Positions 17,501-20,616 of a stretch of DNA of 20,616 bases are shown here, piece after piece. The first letter of the stretch is position 1. Each line of letters opens with the position of its first letter. The position numbers and the translations under genes were made by a program. Under the pieces are notes generated by a model. That model made no database searches and had not been told where the DNA came from. It saw only the letters and a list, made by a program, of their open reading frames with translations. Origin of the DNA: CAYJLC01 sp964370735 (GTDB lineage: Bacteria > Bacillota > Clostridia > Oscillospirales > Butyricicoccaceae); contig CAYJLC010000037.1 in NCBI GenBank assembly GCA_964370735.1, positions 1 to 20,616 on the forward strand, written 5' to 3'.

Positions 17501-17529
17501 ATTGTAACATAATTTTAAACTTTTGTCAA
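17501..17529 (-). promoter_or_regulatory. Promoter of the glycogen operon
   Basis: On the minus strand TTGACA (17524-17529) and TACAAT (17501-17506) are 17 nt apart, and TG one base before the -10 makes it an extended -10 promoter. The -10 is embedded in an imperfect dyad GTTAATTGTAAC (17497-17508), a possible operator. Confidence 0.85.
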
Positions 17530-17709
17530 ATATTTCTGACACAAAAAAATAATATTTTTTTAATAATTTATCAAACTAACACATACTAAAAAGTATATTC
17601 AAAACCCTGCAAAAATATGTCTTTTTTAAAAGAAAAAAACTTGATACTTTATTCGAATAAAATCTACAAAATATTACAGTTTAAAGAGAGAAAAAGTTAT
17701 TATTTTTCG
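17530..17709. other. Intergenic region between divergent transcription units
   Basis: About 180 nt of very AT-rich DNA separate the glg promoter from the plus-strand RHH promoter region. It contains one perfect 14-nt palindrome, TTTATTCGAATAAA (17648-17661), and poly-A/T tracts. No gene is seen on either strand. There is no convincing RNA gene or terminator. Confidence 0.5.
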
Positions 17710-17729
17710 TGTTCAACATTGTTCAACAA
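17710..17729. repeat. Tandem dyads, candidate operator
   Basis: TGTTCAACA (17710-17718) and TTGTTCAACAA (17719-17729) are each palindromic around a central C. They repeat with a period of 10 nt, one helical turn. They end 19 nt before the -35 box of the RHH gene, a layout expected of an operator bound by an RHH dimer pair. Confidence 0.5.
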
Positions 17730-17748
17730 AGTATAACATATCTTTTAT

Positions 17749-17777
17749 TTGACATTTTTTGTTAAAAATTATATAAT
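17749..17777 (+). promoter_or_regulatory. Consensus sigma-A promoter of the RHH operon
   Basis: TTGACA (17749-17754) and TATAAT (17772-17777) match consensus exactly with a 17-nt spacer. The leader would be about 15 nt, just long enough for the AAGGAG at 17786-17791. Confidence 0.88.
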
Positions 17778-17798
17778 GTATATATAAGGAGAACTATC

Positions 17799-17972
17799 AT
17801 GAAAGAAAATGCAAATGAACGAATCGGCTTTCGAATTTCAAAGTCGGAAAAGGAAATTTTGGAAAAAATTGCTAGCGAACAAACTCGCTCTGTTTCAAAT
17901 TTACTCGTAAATATCATCAAAGACTATGTTTCAGATTATGAAAAAGCTAAAAAAATGATGAATCGATTTTAA
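17799..17972 (+). CDS. Small ribbon-helix-helix DNA-binding protein
   Basis: A 57-aa protein that fits the ribbon-helix-helix (CopG/Arc/ParD-like) pattern. A short beta strand, RIGFRIS (residues 8-14), is followed by helix A (about 15-28, KSEKEILEKIASEQ) and helix B (about 31-46, SVSNLLVNIIKDYV), then a short charged tail. Such proteins are dimeric and read DNA through the strand pair; many repress their own operons, and some are antitoxins or plasmid-copy regulators. A consensus promoter and AAGGAG with 7-nt spacing show it is expressed. Its stop codon is part of the ribosome site for the next gene (11 nt to the next ATG), so the two are coupled. The identity of the regulon is unknown. Confidence 0.8.
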   Translation: MKENANERIGFRISKSEKEILEKIASEQTRSVSNLLVNIIKDYVSDYEKAKKMMNRF

Positions 17973-17983
17973 GGAGGTGCGAA

Positions 17984-18424
17984 ATGAAAAACGTATTTGC
18001 TTTGCCTGGACTCACTGCTTCTTTCGGATTTTTGAGTTTTATGCTAAACTTTGCCTTCGTTTTTATTCTTTCCACCTTCTTTATATCAGATGGCGACGGA
18101 TGGGACGATGCAAGCACTTCCCTATTCACCAATTTTTGGCTAGTCACCTCTACCGTTTTATTTTGCATATTATGTGTTTTCGTCAGAAAAAAACTGGATT
18201 TTAACACTTGCCTAGTTTCGGTCATCATAATCTCTTCTTATATTTCATTTATTTATTTCGCGGAATATCTAGTTACCGAATTCGACCTCACTTTCCTTTA
18301 TAGTGTAGTTTCTTTTCTACACTTCCCAGTTTACCTCTTTCTCTCTTTTAGAGATTTTGTTTCTCACTACCAAAGTCCAAGTTATATATATTTTTCGATA
18401 CTTTTTTCCGTACTCTTACCATTT
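17984..18424 (+). CDS. Unrecognised multi-pass membrane protein, cut by assembly gap
   Basis: I do not recognise this family. The frame begins at ATG 17984 with AAGGAGG at 17971-17977 and encodes 147 residues before ten N. Hydrophobic segments are visible at about residues 8-32, 50-66, 76-95, 100-121 and 133-147, so at least five membrane helices. The loop between the first two is acidic (SDGDGWDD). If the ten N are taken literally, the frame would continue to a stop at 18472 with a tail ending in DHGGQIN, but the gap length is nominal, so the C terminus is uncertain. It is coupled to the preceding RHH gene. A membrane toxin, a transporter part or a sensor are all possible; nothing in the sequence decides. 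Confidence 0.65.
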
Positions 18425-18434
18425 NNNNNNNNNN
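18425..18434. other. Assembly gap after the membrane-protein fragment
   Basis: Ten N of nominal length. Unlike the other two gaps it is followed by a change of gene content, so an unassembled repeat such as an insertion sequence could lie here. Confidence 0.9.
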
Positions 18435-18445
18435 TAAAGAAACAT

Positions 18446-18464
18446 TTTGACCATGGGGGTCAAA
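18446..18464. repeat. Inverted repeat next to the gap
   Basis: TTTGACC (18446-18452) and GGTCAAA (18458-18464) form a perfect 7-bp inverted repeat around ATGGG. It is G-rich compared with its surroundings. No T tract follows, so it is not a terminator. It could be part of a mobile-element end or a protein site. Confidence 0.4.
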
Positions 18465-18482
18465 TCAACTGAATGCAAAATG

Positions 18483-18518
18483 AAAATGCTTGTACATTAA
18501 TTTGTGCAAGCATTTTTT
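18483..18518 (+). terminator. Rho-independent terminator
   Basis: A 13-bp stem (18483-18495 with 18504-18516, one G-U pair) with an 8-nt loop runs into a six-T tract at 18513-18518. It would end the transcript coming from the RHH/membrane operon, or from whatever lies in the gap. It insulates the XRE/methylase unit. Confidence 0.88.
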
Positions 18519-18543
18519 AATATTAGTTATGATAAAAAATATG

Positions 18544-18591
18544 TAGAAATATCAAAAAAATATAGAAATATAATGATATCTGTGATATAAT
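18544..18591 (+). promoter_or_regulatory. Promoter and candidate operator of the XRE/methylase unit
   Basis: TATAAT (18586-18591) is preceded by TGA, an extended -10; no good -35 is seen. An inverted repeat ATATC-TGT-GATAT (18576-18588) overlaps the -10, and the 9-nt direct repeat TAGAAATAT occurs at 18544-18552 and 18563-18571, 19 nt apart. These are candidate sites for autoregulation by the XRE protein. Confidence 0.6.
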
Positions 18592-18627
18592 ATTAGAGGC
18601 GTATAACAAAAAGAAAGGGCTATTGGT

Positions 18628-18849
18628 ATGACAGTTAATTATAGTAAGCTATGGAAAATACTTATTGATAAGCAAATGAATAAAACTCAGCTTAGAGAAC
18701 AAGCGCAAATAAGTAGCAATGCTATTGCTAAAATGGGTAAGGGCGAAAAAATTTCTATGGACACCGCTGCTAAAATTTGTAAAGTTTTGAGTTGTGACAT
18801 TGGAGATATAATGGAATTCAATGAAGATTTAGGAGAACACAAATGTTAA
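18628..18849 (+). CDS. XRE/Cro-type HTH regulator of the methylase unit
   Basis: A 73-aa single-domain helix-turn-helix protein. The five-helix XRE fold is visible: KLWKILIDKQMNKTQLREQA, the recognition region ISSNAIAKMGKGE (about residues 28-40), then MDTAAKICKVLSCDIGDIME. This short type is widespread next to restriction-modification genes, where it can act as a controller protein timing methylase and nuclease expression. The ATG has an AAAGGG-like site upstream, at about 18614. Its stop codon region overlaps the methyltransferase start by 7 nt (AAATGTTAA), so translation is coupled. A general transcription regulator is possible, but the overlap argues for a dedicated role. Confidence 0.88.
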   Translation: MTVNYSKLWKILIDKQMNKTQLREQAQISSNAIAKMGKGEKISMDTAAKICKVLSCDIGDIMEFNEDLGEHKC

Positions 18850-20616
18850 AGGTAGCAACAGTTTTTAGTGGTATAGGGGCAATTGAACATGCTTTGAAAA
18901 GAGCGAATATCAAACATGAAATAGTATTTGCATGCGATAATGGTGATGTTGATATACTTTCTAAAGAAATAGAAAATGACATTCAGGAAATGCATTCAGA
19001 AATAAAAATTCTGAATAATGTCATAAATAATATAACCCCATCAGATAATAATGAAATAGAAATTAAAAATAAATTGTCATCTGATTTGAGTAAGGTGAGT
19101 CAAAAATTAAACACAAAAGTTTTAGAATTAAATGTTTTCGATGATTCAATTGTAGAAATTTGCGAATCATCTTTGACAATTTTGCTTCAAAATAATGAAA
19201 TGAAGAAAGTTAGAATAAAAGAGTTTTCTGACTTGCTCAAAAAATTAAGAAATGCTAATGAATATAAAGTCTTTGATGCAATGAAATGTTGCGTGAAAAT
19301 AATTACTGAATATTCAAAAGATAATAATATAGAAAATCAAAACGAAATGACATTCGAAAGTAAAGATAATGTTCAATGGATAGATATTAAAAATGATATT
19401 TTAATAATTCAAAATTTACTATCTGAAAATAACTTTCGCAAGACGATTAAAGAGTTTAAGCTGATTTCTGAAACATTGTCAATGCTACACGAAAGAATAA
19501 ATACACTTGAAATCACAAATCACTTGAATACTTTAACAGATACAATAGAAAAGAAACAATATATTGACAGTCTATATGAAAACAAAAAGAATCAAAACAA
19601 AGTAAGACAAAGCTATCTATCAAATTATGATTTAGATGAACAGCACTTTCACTGGAATGTATCATTTTTAGATGGCGAAACATACAAGGATAAAGTTGAC
19701 TTATTTGTCGGCGGAAGTCCTTGTCAAGCATTCAGCTTAGTTGGAAAACAGCGTGGATTGGAAGATACAAGAGGAACTTTATTCTATGAGTTCGCAAGGC
19801 TTGTAAAAGAGATACAACCTAAAGTATTTATTTATGAAAATGTAAAAGCTGTATTAAGTAATGATAACGGTAGAACTTGGGATACAATGAAAACAGTATT
19901 TGATGAGCTTGGATATGAATGGAAAGATGCCGTTTTAAATGCTAAAGATTATGGAATACCGCAAAATCGAGAACGTGTATTTGTAGTCGGATTTAAAAAG
20001 GGATTAATGCTTGAGAGTGAATATAAATCCCCTTCTCCAAAGACCCTTGAAAAAGTTATGCAAGACTTTTTGCTGGATAATGTATCAGGCAAATATTATC
20101 TTCCTAAAAAAGGAGTTAAATTTGTAACTGATGAAAAAAATCTATCAAAGAGATACACTCAAATAGATGGAGAAGTCCAATTATGCCAAAAGAAGAACCA
20201 ACAGTTCAATTGGCATGGTGACTTCGTATTTGTAGAAGAAAACAAAGATATGGAAAAGACGATGGAAGAGCTTGAAAAATACTTCCTATCTGAAAAAGTA
20301 GAAAAGTATGTTATGTCAAGTGGGACAAAAGGGTTTTATTCTAAGCCTAAAACAGATTTAGAAGTAGCCAGACCACTGTTAACAACAATGCATAAAATGC
20401 ATAGAGCAGGTGTTGATAATTATGTAACTACACAAGGTAGATTAAGAAAGCTAACCCCAAGAGAATGTCTAAGATTAATGGGATTCTGTGACAGCTTTAA
20501 AATAGAAGTATCAGATACAGCAATGTATCAGCAAGCTGGAAATTCCATTGTAGTAGATGTTCTGCTTGCAATATTAAACGAAATAATAAATGCATATCCG
20601 AATTTAATTATGGAGG
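18843..20616 (+). CDS. DNA (cytosine-5)-methyltransferase with large internal insertion, 3' end outside window
   Basis: This C5 DNA methyltransferase transfers a methyl group from S-adenosylmethionine to cytosine in a target sequence. The frame starts at ATG 18843 (GGAG at about 18831-18834) and is open to the window end, 591 codons. Motif I VFSGIGAIEHAL is at residues 7-18. The catalytic loop GGSPCQAFS has C294, motif VI is ENV (332-334), motif VIII is QNRERVFVVGF (374-384), and motif X is AGNSIVVDVLLA (565-576). The target-recognition region lies between about 400 and 540. Motif I is normally some 60-80 residues before PCQ; here it is about 280. Residues of roughly 38-235 are a helical, Asn/Lys/Glu-rich insertion with no stop and no break of frame. 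The true end is probably only a few codons beyond the window. The target sequence cannot be predicted. Confidence 0.93.
   Translation, partial: MLKVATVFSGIGAIEHALKRANIKHEIVFACDNGDVDILSKEIENDIQEMHSEIKILNNVINNITPSDNNEIEIKNKLSSDLSKVSQKLNTKVLELNVFDDSIVEICESSLTILLQNNEMKKVRIKEFSDLLKKLRNANEYKVFDAMKCCVKIITEYSKDNNIENQNEMTFESKDNVQWIDIKNDILIIQNLLSENNFRKTIKEFKLISETLSMLHERINTLEITNHLNTLTDTIEKKQYIDSLYENKKNQNKVRQSYLSNYDLDEQHFHWNVSFLDGETYKDKVDLFVGGSPCQAFSLVGKQRGLEDTRGTLFYEFARLVKEIQPKVFIYENVKAVLSNDNGRTWDTMKTVFDELGYEWKDAVLNAKDYGIPQNRERVFVVGFKKGLMLESEYKSPSPKTLEKVMQDFLLDNVSGKYYLPKKGVKFVTDEKNLSKRYTQIDGEVQLCQKKNQQFNWHGDFVFVEENKDMEKTMEELEKYFLSEKVEKYVMSSGTKGFYSKPKTDLEVARPLLTTMHKMHRAGVDNYVTTQGRLRKLTPRECLRLMGFCDSFKIEVSDTAMYQQAGNSIVVDVLLAILNEIINAYPNLIME

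Noticed and set aside
17530..17709. Possible small RNA or riboswitch in the AT-rich intergenic stretch
   Set aside because: Only low-complexity A/T tracts and one palindrome are visible, with no conserved riboswitch core or promoter-terminator pair.
17947..18228. Minus-strand open frame opposite the RHH/membrane genes
   Set aside because: No ribosome site, and the plus strand has a consensus promoter, strong ribosome sites and coherent protein features.
19513..19731. Minus-strand open frame of 72 codons inside the methyltransferase
   Set aside because: It is antisense to the conserved PCQ region, with no start signals.

Overview
The window looks like a low-GC Bacillota (clostridia-type) chromosome segment. 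The evidence is strongly AT-rich DNA, strong AGGAGG ribosome sites, near-consensus sigma-A promoters with 17-nt spacers, a minD/mgsA/hisS/aspS gene order typical of Firmicutes neighbourhoods, and a glycogen operon with the two-subunit glgC+glgD ADP-glucose pyrophosphorylase. The species cannot be named from the sequence. Three runs of exactly ten N (13476-13485, 17219-17228, 18425-18434) are nominal-length assembly gaps, so this is a draft or metagenomic scaffold.

Layout. (1) 1-4306, plus strand: a promoter, then minD, an mgsA-like gene, hisS and aspS in one tight operon that ends at a strong hairpin terminator. (2) 4306-7292, minus strand: an ABC ATPase and a large polytopic permease are translationally coupled, and a GNAT acetyltransferase follows with its own consensus promoter. 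(3) 7340-17529, minus strand: a six-gene glycogen operon glgB-glgC-glgD-glgA-glgP-GH13 amylase, with a promoter and 113-nt leader at one end and a terminator at the other. GlgC/GlgD make ADP-glucose, GlgA elongates, GlgB branches, GlgP phosphorolyses the outer chains, and the GH13_20-like enzyme probably handles limit dextrins or maltodextrins in place of GlgX. (4) 17530-18424, plus strand, divergent from the glg operon: a 57-aa ribbon-helix-helix protein is coupled to an unrecognised five-helix membrane protein that runs into a gap. (5) 18435-20616, plus strand: a hairpin, a terminator, an XRE-type regulator and an overlapping DNA cytosine-5 methyltransferase that leaves the window. This looks like the regulator/methylase half of a restriction-modification system.

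Three points deserve most attention. The methylglyoxal synthase homologue has lost or changed several residues known to be catalytic. The methyltransferase carries a helical insertion of roughly 160-200 residues between motif I and the PCQ catalytic motif. The RHH/membrane-protein pair has tandem 9-11 nt dyads just upstream of its promoter. No tRNA, rRNA, CRISPR array or complete insertion sequence was seen.
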